Notes under the pieces: model-generated | What the model was told of the DNA's origin: nothing | Seen by the model: only the letters and a program-made list of their open reading frames with translations | Database searches by the model: none | In this document: piece after piece, positions 51,503 to 58,836 of the stretch | Position numbering within the stretch: position 1 is the first letter of the stretch | How the letters are laid out: every line of letters starts with the position of its first letter | Made by a program: the position numbers and the translations under genes | Origin: Chamaesiphon sp041738715 | GTDB taxonomy: Bacteria; Cyanobacteriota; Cyanobacteriia; Cyanobacteriales; Chamaesiphonaceae | Assembly (NCBI GenBank): GCA_041738715.1 | Contig: JBGSPI010000132.1 | Coordinates: 1-64,000 of the forward strand | Direction: 5' to 3' | DNA length: 64,000 nt

Positions 51503-52402
51503 ATGAGTTTTCAACTAGATCGAGGTTTATTTCAGTTTGATTTCACCGATCAGCACGCAATTTTAGGCGTGGGTGTGAATGCTGAAGAAATGGATATTAG
51601 AGAACGCTACAAAACAGTGGCGAGATTATTGCATCCTGATAGTGCCGAGTGGAAAACTGCTGCCGATCGACAGTTAGCAGTGCAACTCTTTTCTCGACTG
51701 GTAACACATGCCTACGGTAAGTTATCTCGATCGGCTCAACGCGAAGAACAGGTGATTATGTTGCAACTGTTGAGTAAACGATTGCTCGAAGAAGGGAACC
51801 AACTTCAGATTGGCGATCCTTTGTGTCAACAACTCTACCAAAGTGGTGCGGATTTCGAGCAAGTCTACTATCAGATCTTGGCAGATCTAGTGGCCCAACA
51901 GTATACAAATTTATCTGAAAGCATCAATGTTATCAATCAAATTAGCGAACTGAACTTGGTGTATTTATTCCGCAAACAATTACAATCGGTCAGATCTACA
52001 CCATTATCAGCGACTACGAGTACAGCAGTGGCAACTGTAGGGAAAGAGAGTGTGCCAGATACTGCAAAATTATCTTCGATCGAAGGCTCGTTACGCCGAG
52101 CCGATGAATATTTGAGCAAGAAAAATTGGGGTAAAGCAGTCCTCGAATTACGTGAGGCAATTGGTTTTGAGCCAAATAGCGCGCGCGCTCATGCGCTGTT
52201 AGGGTTAGCTTATCTACGCCAACAACAGACGACAATGGCAAAAATCTCGATTAATAAAGCACTCCAATTAAATCCCAAAGATCCTCAGGCGATTCAAGCC
52301 AAACAGGAATATGATCGAGCCGCCAATACTAAAAATTCTGTGAGTAAGACTACCCAGAAAAAATCTGAAGGGATATTCGGCTTTAAATTCGGCAAAAAGT
52401 AA
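51503..52402 (+). CDS. J-domain-like protein with C-terminal TPRs
   Basis: The protein is 299 residues from MSFQLDRGLFQFDF. The N-terminal part resembles a J domain (HAILGVGVNAEEMDIRERYKTVARLLHPDS...), with HPD in LLHPDS near 46-51. A polar Ser/Thr linker and a C-terminal TPR region follow (VLELREAIGFEPNSARAHALLGLAYLRQQQTTMAK). J proteins stimulate DnaK. This architecture is frequent in cyanobacteria and its specific client is unknown. ATG 51503 was chosen over an upstream in-frame start at 51419. Confidence 0.78.
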   Translation: MSFQLDRGLFQFDFTDQHAILGVGVNAEEMDIRERYKTVARLLHPDSAEWKTAADRQLAVQLFSRLVTHAYGKLSRSAQREEQVIMLQLLSKRLLEEGNQLQIGDPLCQQLYQSGADFEQVYYQILADLVAQQYTNLSESINVINQISELNLVYLFRKQLQSVRSTPLSATTSTAVATVGKESVPDTAKLSSIEGSLRRADEYLSKKNWGKAVLELREAIGFEPNSARAHALLGLAYLRQQQTTMAKISINKALQLNPKDPQAIQAKQEYDRAANTKNSVSKTTQKKSEGIFGFKFGKK

Positions 52403-52457
52403 ACTCAGAGATAGCTCATCGGCTAGAATAGGAAGTTGCCCGTTGCCGATCGAAAAC

Positions 52458-53732
52458 ATGACCGACCTCAATCCTGCTGTATTTTTGCCCGAACAGAGCG
52501 ATATTTCGCCGAGCCGCTCGAACTTTTATGCACCAGGGGCGAGAGATTTGTTGCCGTTGGACGTAGCTCAAAAACGGTGGGTGGCAAATGGGATTCAAAA
52601 TATCTTACATCGGTGGGGTTATCATCGGATTATTACATCCACCCTAGAACGATTGGAAACATTGATGGCAGGCGGTGCAGTCGATCGGGAGACGGTGATC
52701 CAGATTCCTGATGCCGAAGGTGGTACACTCGGCTTACGACCGGAATTAACTGCTTCGATCGCGCGGACAGCGGTAACACGGATGGGGGATATGTACCCAC
52801 AACGCCTCTACTATAATGCCAACGTATTTCGCCGCGCCGATATCGAACATCATGGTAGACAACAGGAATTTTATCAAGCTGGCGTGGAATTGCTCGGTGC
52901 TGGGGGGACTTTAGCAGACGCGGAAGTAATTTTGTTGCTGGCTGACTGTCTGGAATCTCTCGCTGTCCCCAATTGGCAGCTAATTTTGGGCGAAGCAGGT
53001 TTGAGCCGCGCCTTACTGGCTCAATTTCCCAGCGAATTGCAGACGCAAGTTAGACGGTGTTTGGCACATCTCGATCGAGTTACGCTAGAACAGTTACCAC
53101 TGACACCTCGCCAGCAGCAGCTAGCTCTCTCCCTATTAGATTTGCGCGGCAATCCCGATCGAGTATTGGCAAAACTAGCTCAACTCGAACTCGACGATCG
53201 CAGTAAATCAACTATTGCCCAGCTTCAAAATTTAGTTGAATTATTAACCGCTAGCAGTCCAACCCCACTCCCACTGGTGCTGGATCTGAGCTTGATTCAA
53301 ACCTTTGATTATTATACCGGGATTGTCTTTGAAGCCGTGAGTGTCACCGCAGATCGCGCTCATATTCTCGGACAGGGGGGGCGTTACGACCAACTACTGG
53401 CTTTGTATCATCCGCAGGGTCAAAGTAGCCCCGGCATTGGCTTTTCTTTGGACATCGAGACTGTTCAACAAGTTTTGCAAGCACACCCGGGGATGCCGCA
53501 GTATACACCCAAACCCGATTACCTAATTGTGCCGACTACTCCAGCAGCAACAGCCGCAGCCTTGATCTATGGGCAAAAATTGCGTTCTGTGGTTAAGGTC
53601 GTCAGAGTAGAGATGTATCTGAATGATGTTGATGTAGAACAAGTTCGACAAATTGCCATCGATCGTCACATCCCCCAGATTGCTTGGGTTGATGTGGATG
53701 GGGTAAGGATTGAGAAAATAACTAATAATTAA
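52458..53732 (+). CDS. hisZ: ATP phosphoribosyltransferase regulatory subunit HisZ
   Basis: The protein is 424 residues from MTDLNPAVF. It is a catalytically inactive histidyl-tRNA-synthetase paralogue that regulates short-form HisG. Motifs include GARDLLPLDVAQKRWV near 26-41, GLRPELTASIARTAVTRM, VFRRADIEHHGRQQEFYQAGVELLG and FDYYTGIVFEAVS. The anticodon-like C-terminal region is short. True HisRS would have a longer anticodon domain and different motif 2. A TTG at 52443 is also in frame, but ATG 52458 is preferred. It lies 55 bases after the J-domain gene. Confidence 0.88.
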   Translation: MTDLNPAVFLPEQSDISPSRSNFYAPGARDLLPLDVAQKRWVANGIQNILHRWGYHRIITSTLERLETLMAGGAVDRETVIQIPDAEGGTLGLRPELTASIARTAVTRMGDMYPQRLYYNANVFRRADIEHHGRQQEFYQAGVELLGAGGTLADAEVILLLADCLESLAVPNWQLILGEAGLSRALLAQFPSELQTQVRRCLAHLDRVTLEQLPLTPRQQQLALSLLDLRGNPDRVLAKLAQLELDDRSKSTIAQLQNLVELLTASSPTPLPLVLDLSLIQTFDYYTGIVFEAVSVTADRAHILGQGGRYDQLLALYHPQGQSSPGIGFSLDIETVQQVLQAHPGMPQYTPKPDYLIVPTTPAATAAALIYGQKLRSVVKVVRVEMYLNDVDVEQVRQIAIDRHIPQIAWVDVDGVRIEKITNN

Positions 53733-53868
53733 TAATTAATGGTGAAATTATCGTATTTGGAGGGTGTGAGTGTGTTGGAGTGTTGAAACAATTTAGCTGA
53801 AATACCCAATATCTAATACCTAATAATTAACACTCAACACCAACTAACAAATACAGGAGATCTAGACT

Positions 53869-54399
53869 TTAAATTTCCTGGATTTTTTCCAGCGTACTTT
53901 GATAATCCCAATCCTTGTGTTGCTGACGAAATAACTCCGCTGCTCTTTGAAGATCCTTTCTTGCGCCATGCCTATCACTTAAACTGGCGCGAACGATGCC
54001 GCGATTATAATAAGCTTTAGCATAATCCGGATCGAGTTGAATCGATCGATCATAGTCAACTAAGGCCCCTTGCTTGTCATCTAGTCGGTATCGGACATTC
54101 GCCCGATTGTAGTAGTTAATGGCACTGAGATCTTCGATTTCGATCGCTCGATCGTAGTCAGACAATGCCCCAATTCTGTCACCCAATCTGTCGCGGAGCA
54201 AACCTCGATTGATGTAAGCTTTCGCATAACTGGGATCGAGTTGAATCGTACAGTTATAGTCGGCTAAAGCACCCTCTCTGTCACCCATTCGATCGCGAGA
54301 CAAGCCTCGATTGTAGTAACTACTAGCAGTCTCCGGTGGCTGGTTGGCAGGACTAGCATCGCTGGCAGTATCCCACTGCTCGTCTAATTCATCATACAT
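53869..54399 (-). CDS. TPR-repeat protein
   Basis: The 176-residue protein has four consecutive tetratricopeptide repeats: YYNRGLSRDRMGDREGALADYN, YINRGLLRDRLGDRIGALSDYD, YYNRANVRYRLDDKQGALVDYD and YYNRGIVRASLSDRHGARKDLQ. Each is flanked by the typical IQLDPxYAKA turn. The N-terminus (about 1-25) is acidic and unstructured. It is a scaffold-type protein of unknown partner. It is complete with its own ATG. Confidence 0.85.
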   Translation of the reverse strand: MYDELDEQWDTASDASPANQPPETASSYYNRGLSRDRMGDREGALADYNCTIQLDPSYAKAYINRGLLRDRLGDRIGALSDYDRAIEIEDLSAINYYNRANVRYRLDDKQGALVDYDRSIQLDPDYAKAYYNRGIVRASLSDRHGARKDLQRAAELFRQQHKDWDYQSTLEKIQEI

Positions 54400-54703
54400 A
54401 TCTTCAACACCTCATAATTCATCTCGATCGATATCGCAACAACACTCCTGTTGAAAGATCGTAAACGATCGGCTGCCACAATTTTCATCATTAAGGCACC
54501 GATCGTCACGATCGATCGTCAATTATCGATCCACGTTTGTCTTTTATGACCTTTTTGCTCAGATTTTCCCCTAACCTCTACCATCTAGTACTCAGCAGCA
54601 GAAATAAGCCTAACATTTCTTTCTCCCCGTCCCCCACTTCGACTTCGCTCAATGCAAGGCAGTCCCCCAGTCCCCCGCCAAAATAGTAGCTAGATGCCGA
54701 AGA
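54400..54703. other. gap between TPR and HEAT genes, mostly repeat
   Basis: It holds AT-rich sequence with many CGATCG motifs, then the left arm of the inverted repeat described at 54586-54695. No gene is seen. Confidence 0.6.
54586..54695. repeat. left arm of a long inverted repeat bracketing the HEAT gene
   Basis: The order is AGTACT, GCAGAAATAAGCCT, ATTTCTTTCTCCCCGTCCCC, then an extra CGACTTCGCTCAATGCAAG repeat segment, then AGTCCCCCAGTCCCCC and GCCAAAATAGTAGCTAGA. The same order occurs reversed at 55526-55609. Confidence 0.85.
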
Positions 54704-55402
54704 CTAGTTATTTGTCAATCCTTCCAAGGCTGCTGCAACCACCCGAAAATCTTCATCTTGCTGGAGTTGGGCAATTAATTCCTTCGCCTGGGTTTCGGGG
54801 CAACCGTGGAGAGAAATTGCCGTACACCAACGGATTTGCCAGTCAGGATCTCTAGCTAACTCTGAAAGTATTTCTAAGGCTGCTGCCTGAAGCGGCGACT
54901 GCAACACCCGCTTTAATGCCAGGATACCCAATTCGCGAACCGCTTTGGTTTCATCGGTAAGTGCGATCTGTGCAACTGCTAAGATGACCTCATATCGATC
55001 AGTTTCTACCAATGCAGAAATAATTGTTTGTCGGACTAACCAGTGGGAAGATCGACCAAACAAATCTTGCAGCAGGGGAATCGCTAGATCGCCAAATTCA
55101 AAAATTGAATTGGCCGCTTCGGCAACAATCATCGGATCGCCAGGTCCAGCGAGAATGGTCTGTAATGTCTGTAAAGATTCCTCACTAAGATGTTTGCCCA
55201 GACCAACGACAGCTAGGCGACGCAAGCCGACATCCTTCTCGTTGAGCAGTCGTTTGAAGATCGGAACAGCTACTTCCGCAGGAACCGCCGCCAATTGGAT
55301 TACGGCTGCCCAACGGTGATTTAGTCCCGTCGCTCGCAGATTCTGTTCGATTTCTGCCAGTTGTTCTGCATTGATTGCTGCCGATCGATCTTCATCTTGC
55401 AT
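54704..55402 (-). CDS. HEAT-repeat protein
   Basis: The 232-residue all-helical protein has several HEAT-like repeats: LRRLAVVGLGKHLSEESLQTL, IVAEAANSIFEFGDLAIPLL, LVRQTIISALVETDRYEVIL, AVRELGILALKRVL and IRWCTAISLHG. Cyanobacterial HEAT proteins of this size include phycobilisome-lyase-like and NblB-like proteins. The PBS-lyase chromophore motif is not clear, so I leave the role open. It is flanked on both sides by a long inverted repeat. Confidence 0.75.
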   Translation of the reverse strand: MQDEDRSAAINAEQLAEIEQNLRATGLNHRWAAVIQLAAVPAEVAVPIFKRLLNEKDVGLRRLAVVGLGKHLSEESLQTLQTILAGPGDPMIVAEAANSIFEFGDLAIPLLQDLFGRSSHWLVRQTIISALVETDRYEVILAVAQIALTDETKAVRELGILALKRVLQSPLQAAALEILSELARDPDWQIRWCTAISLHGCPETQAKELIAQLQQDEDFRVVAAALEGLTNN

Positions 55403-55437
55403 ATATTTAAGCTGCTAGTTATTCTTTGTCTACAACG

Positions 55438-55505
55438 ATGTCTGAACTATGATTAAAATGATTTAATGATGAACTATGATTTAGATATCTGAACTATGAC
55501 TTAGA
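55438..55505 (+). repeat. left array of the AACTATGATTTA-type repeat
   Basis: TCTGAACTATGATT, ATGATTTAATGATG, AACTATGATTTAGA and TCTGAACTATGACTTAGA follow one another here. The same sequence in reverse orientation occupies 56053-56120, on the other side of the GxxExxY gene. Confidence 0.85.
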
Positions 55506-55525
55506 CTAGTACTGGACGGCATAAA

Positions 55526-55609
55526 TCTAGCTACTATTTTGGCAAGAGACGGGGGGACTGGGGGACGGGGAGAAAGAAATGGGAGGCTTATTTCCGCCGC
55601 TTAGTACTA
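55526..55609. repeat. right arm of the long inverted repeat bracketing the HEAT gene
   Basis: TCTAGCTACTATTTTGGC, GGGGGACTGGGGGACGGGGA, GAAAGAAATGGGAGGCTTATTTC and TTAGTACT follow in order, the reverse complement of 54586-54695 without the inserted CGACTTCGCTC segment. It lies between the left array and the GxxExxY gene. Confidence 0.85.
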
Positions 55610-55639
55610 GTTTTTCGATCGGACTAGATCGTCACAACC

Positions 55640-56053
55640 TTAATTAATCAACAGGTTAGGCTTCATCACCCGCTTGAATTGCAAGCTGCGACTGCCAAAA
55701 TTGATCAGTAGTCCAATGTCTAAACCATAGGCTTCCAAATAATTAATTGCTTGGGCTAGATGGACATCATCTAGCTGAATCACCGCCTTAATTTCTACCA
55801 TCACCTTTTCCTCTACAAAAAAATCGACTCGCCTACTGCCAATATCGACTCCTTTGTATTGAATCTGCATTTCATGCTCTCGGCTAAAGCTCAAGCCTTG
55901 TTGCTGCATTTCCAGAGCCAATGCTCGTTGATAAATTACCTCTTGAAAACCATTCCCCAAATACCGATGCACTTCCATCGCACAGCCAATCACCTTTCCC
56001 GTAACATCTGAATGCTTATAAGCATCTTTATTGACAACTTGGCTCATATTCAT
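55640..56053 (-). CDS. GxxExxY protein
   Basis: The 137-residue protein has the family motif GNGFQEVIYQRAL near 33-45 (G..E..Y). VDFFVEEKVMVEIKAV, a PD-(D/E)xK-like D...E-x-K pattern, is followed by QAINYLEAYGLDIGLLINFG. GxxExxY proteins are a widespread small family of unknown function, plausibly nuclease-fold. The start ATG at 56053 abuts the right repeat array. A second ATG two codons in (56047) is possible. It is bracketed by inverted repeat arrays and appears intact. Confidence 0.88.
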   Translation of the reverse strand: MNMSQVVNKDAYKHSDVTGKVIGCAMEVHRYLGNGFQEVIYQRALALEMQQQGLSFSREHEMQIQYKGVDIGSRRVDFFVEEKVMVEIKAVIQLDDVHLAQAINYLEAYGLDIGLLINFGSRSLQFKRVMKPNLLIN

Positions 56054-56120
56054 CTAAATCATAGTCCATCATTAAATCATTCAAATCATAGTTGAGACGA
56101 ATTAAAATCATAGTTCAGAC
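56053..56120 (-). repeat. right array of the AACTATGATTTA-type repeat
   Basis: On the minus strand, reading towards the GxxExxY gene: TCTGAACTATGATT, CAACTATGATTTGA, ATGATTTAATGATGG, ACTATGATTTAG, then the start ATG. The same units in opposite orientation form 55438-55505. It starts directly after the stop codon of the aminotransferase. Confidence 0.85.
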
Positions 56121-57304
56121 TACTCATACCGAATTCCCGCATCTTTAAGTCTGCCAATTGCCTCGCCCAACCTGTCGAGATCGGCAATCAAACTAATTCT
56201 GACATACCCTTCACCGCCAATACCGAAGGCATTACCAGGCGTAAATACCACCCCAGTTTTTTGTAAGACCATCAGGGCAAAATCTGTCGAATTCCAACCT
56301 ACAGCACAGGGAATCCACAGATACATCGTTGCTTTAGTGGGCTTGATGTTCCAGCCTAATTCAGCCAAGCCAGCAATGACGAAATCGCGGCGTTCGCGGT
56401 AGCGATTTTGAACTTGGTTTACATATACATCAGGTAATTCGAGGGCTATTTGAGCAGCAGTTTGGAGGGCGGCGAAGATGCCGTAATCGAGGTTGGTTTT
56501 GAGGGTGCGGAGTCCTTGGATGATCTGACTATTGCCAACGACAAAGCCGACTCGCCAGCCCGCCATATTATAGGTTTTGGAGAGGGTATGGAACTCGACA
56601 CCGATTTCCTTAGCTCCAGGGATTTCTAGCAGACTGGTGGGCTGATAGCCGTCGAAGGCGAGTTCGGCGTAGCAGAGATCGTGGACTAGGAGGATTTGGT
56701 ATTCGCGGGCAAAGGCGACGACATCTTCAAAGAAGGAGCGGGGGACGGTGGCTCCGGTGGGGTTGCTGGGATAGTTGAAGAAGAGAATTTTGGCTTGGCG
56801 GGCAACTTCCGGGGGGATATCATTCAGATCGATCGCCCAATCATTTTCGGGTTTGAGGATGATGTTATGAATTTTAGCACCAGCGATCGCGGGGCCGCGA
56901 AAGTGGACGGGGTAGGCGGGACTGGGAACTAGTACCGTGTCGCCAGGATTGATATAGGCGAGGGCAAGATGCGCCAAGCCTTCTTTTGATCCGAGGAGGG
57001 GCAGGGCTTCGCTATTGGGGTCGAGGGTGACACCATAGCGACGATAATACCATTTCGCGATCGCGCCCCGAAAATTGGCAGTACCTTCAAACGGGGGATA
57101 ACCATGATTGGTATCTTCCGCCAGTGCATCTTTGGCAGCGGCGATTACGGGGGCTGGCGGTGGGCCATCTGGATTACCCATCCCTAAGTCGATCAGATCC
57201 ACTCCCTGACTACGGGCATTTGCTTTGAGTTCGTCCAATCTGGCGAAAACATACTGGGGCAAGGATTGCAGGCGATCAGCGGGGGTAATCCAGTCTAGGG
57301 TCAT
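56120..57304 (-). CDS. class I/II PLP-dependent aminotransferase (aspartate/alanine aminotransferase-like)
   Basis: The 394-residue protein has the fold type I signature HTLSKTYNMAGWRVGF near 241-256 with the PLP lysine, NYPSNPTGATVP near 174-185, and substrate Arg in EGYVRISLI near the C-terminus. The start MTLDWITPADRLQSLPQYVF and DLGMGNPDGPPP resemble cyanobacterial aspartate aminotransferase/AlaC types. An LL-diaminopimelate aminotransferase role is less likely given the shorter N-terminus. The stop TAG at 56120 abuts the right repeat array. Confidence 0.85.
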   Translation of the reverse strand: MTLDWITPADRLQSLPQYVFARLDELKANARSQGVDLIDLGMGNPDGPPPAPVIAAAKDALAEDTNHGYPPFEGTANFRGAIAKWYYRRYGVTLDPNSEALPLLGSKEGLAHLALAYINPGDTVLVPSPAYPVHFRGPAIAGAKIHNIILKPENDWAIDLNDIPPEVARQAKILFFNYPSNPTGATVPRSFFEDVVAFAREYQILLVHDLCYAELAFDGYQPTSLLEIPGAKEIGVEFHTLSKTYNMAGWRVGFVVGNSQIIQGLRTLKTNLDYGIFAALQTAAQIALELPDVYVNQVQNRYRERRDFVIAGLAELGWNIKPTKATMYLWIPCAVGWNSTDFALMVLQKTGVVFTPGNAFGIGGEGYVRISLIADLDRLGEAIGRLKDAGIRYE

Positions 57305-57461
57305 GGTCTGTAGGGAATGCGTTAAATTTTGTCTATTACATCTTTACTCTGTGGATCTAGGATATCAGGTTCGATCGAGATTATTAGGGATAAGTTTGAT
57401 TGTAACTTTTAGCAAAATCAACCTATAATTTCTATAGAAACTAGAGAAAATTCTTAAATCT

Positions 57462-57809
57462 ATGTCGGGAGTAACTGTATCAGCCCATACCAGTAAAGAA
57501 ACAGTAGCGCGGCTCGACACAATTGCCAAAGCTGAACGTCGAAATCGTTCGCAAGTCGTGGCGATGGCGTTAGATTTATTCGTAGAACTTCCTCCCTCAG
57601 TCCGTGAAGCATGGCTGAAGATCAGTACCACAGGTTCGGAGCAACAACTGAAAACATTGATGGAGCAGATGGCTCGAACGATCATCGATGCTCAGTATCA
57701 AGCTGCACACGTCCAAGTCATCAACCAAATGCAGATCGAGCATCTAGAACCTCTGAGCACAGAAGACGACTTGCTAGCTGCTGCGGTTAATCTAACCAAA
57801 CACAACTAG
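57462..57809 (+). CDS. ribbon-helix-helix antitoxin
   Basis: The 115-residue protein has an N-terminal RHH/CopG DNA-binding domain: TVSAHTSKETVARLDTIAKAERRNRSQVVAMALDLF. The C-terminal part is helical and acidic. The downstream gene begins 1 base after the stop and is a broken PIN toxin. It is probably an auto-repressing antitoxin. It is complete. Confidence 0.82.
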   Translation: MSGVTVSAHTSKETVARLDTIAKAERRNRSQVVAMALDLFVELPPSVREAWLKISTTGSEQQLKTLMEQMARTIIDAQYQAAHVQVINQMQIEHLEPLSTEDDLLAAAVNLTKHN

Positions 57810-57810
57810 G

Positions 57811-58318
57811 ATGTTCCGATTGTGTCTGGATCTGAATATCTGGGTGGCAGCTTTATTAGCCGATCGCAAGGGTAGAAGTAATACAGCGGCTCAGTACTTA
57901 ATTGAAGTTATTAGAAGTGGTGAATCTAGCCTGATTATTTCCTGGGGAATGCTCATTAAATCCAGAAATCGCCAATGCCTATATGCGTAGCGTAGAAGAG
58001 TACACGAAATTGAGTGTCCAATTAACTTTGGGCGGTACTGGGGTAATTGGATTGAGAGATACCGAGGATGCTCATGTATTAGAAACTGCCATTGCAGGAA
58101 AGGCAGATTTTCTTGTCACGGCTAACTTCAAAGATTTTATTATCAATCGAGATACCAAGATTGAGATTCCAGATCGTCATGCTATTTATTACTCTTCTGC
58201 CCATAGTCTGCAAATTGTCCACCCTTATCTAATGGTGGAGTGGCTCAGAATTGGACATCTGCCCAGAATATCGTCTCCGCCGAACAGAGATTTACCGAAT
58301 ATCGGTCAGTGGATCTAG
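57811..58318 (+). pseudogene. PIN-domain toxin with frameshift
   Basis: The first segment (57811-57988) reads MFRLCLDLNIWVAALLADRKG and SGESSLIISWGML in one frame. The second (about 57962-58318) reads NPEIANAYMRSVEEYTKL, LRDTEDAHVLETAIAGKADFLVTANFKDF in another. PIN acidic residues are present in LDLNIW, DTEDAHVLE and ADFLVTAN. The join at about 57955-57965 shifts the frame and seems to lack a stretch between WGML and NPEIANAY. It follows the intact RHH antitoxin. Confidence 0.75.
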
Positions 58319-58836
58319 GATATTAAGTTCGTTCACGAAGTGTGAGCTTTGCTCAATCGCGCGTAGAAGTTTATTAACATGTGTTACCGATCGAAGTGGT
58401 GATTTCCCCAGTCGCCCCTTCTCCTTGTCCCCGTCTTTAACATGTCTAAAATCAGCAACGCCCATTAATCAATTAATCGGTATCCGTAATATTACCCATT
58501 TTCAGATTTTCCGGATCCCCGTGTTTTCCGTAATGCGGTTATTTGGCTTGGGGTGCAGAATGTTAGATGGGTACTCACATGATGTTTTGGTTGCGATTCA
58601 TTTATTTGGGAATTCTAGTTTTATGACCAATTGTTTTTAGATTTGAAATTCTATACTGAAACCTACGAATAAGGTAGCACACGTGGTGAAGTAAATCGGC
58701 ATAAATATCGATTCTATCAACGATGTCTGGAGCCTAGATGGTAGAAAGTAACGAAACTCTAGCCACTCAGATCGAATTTGACGATCGCGCAGTATTTATC
58801 TATTTATTATCACCAGCTACATAATTTTTCCTCTCT
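58319..58836. other. 518-base gap without a recognised gene
   Basis: A frame at 58251-58640 is open but encodes no recognisable protein and overlaps the PIN pseudogene. No repeat, tRNA or terminator stands out. Promoter elements for the downstream exported protein should lie here. Confidence 0.5.

Noticed and set aside
56120..57304. LL-diaminopimelate aminotransferase (DapL)
   Set aside because: The N-terminal region is shorter than DapL and the motifs fit the aspartate/alanine aminotransferase group better.
58251..58640. 129-residue ORF downstream of the PIN pseudogene
   Set aside because: No domain, a start inside the pseudogene, and irregular composition; I see no support for coding.
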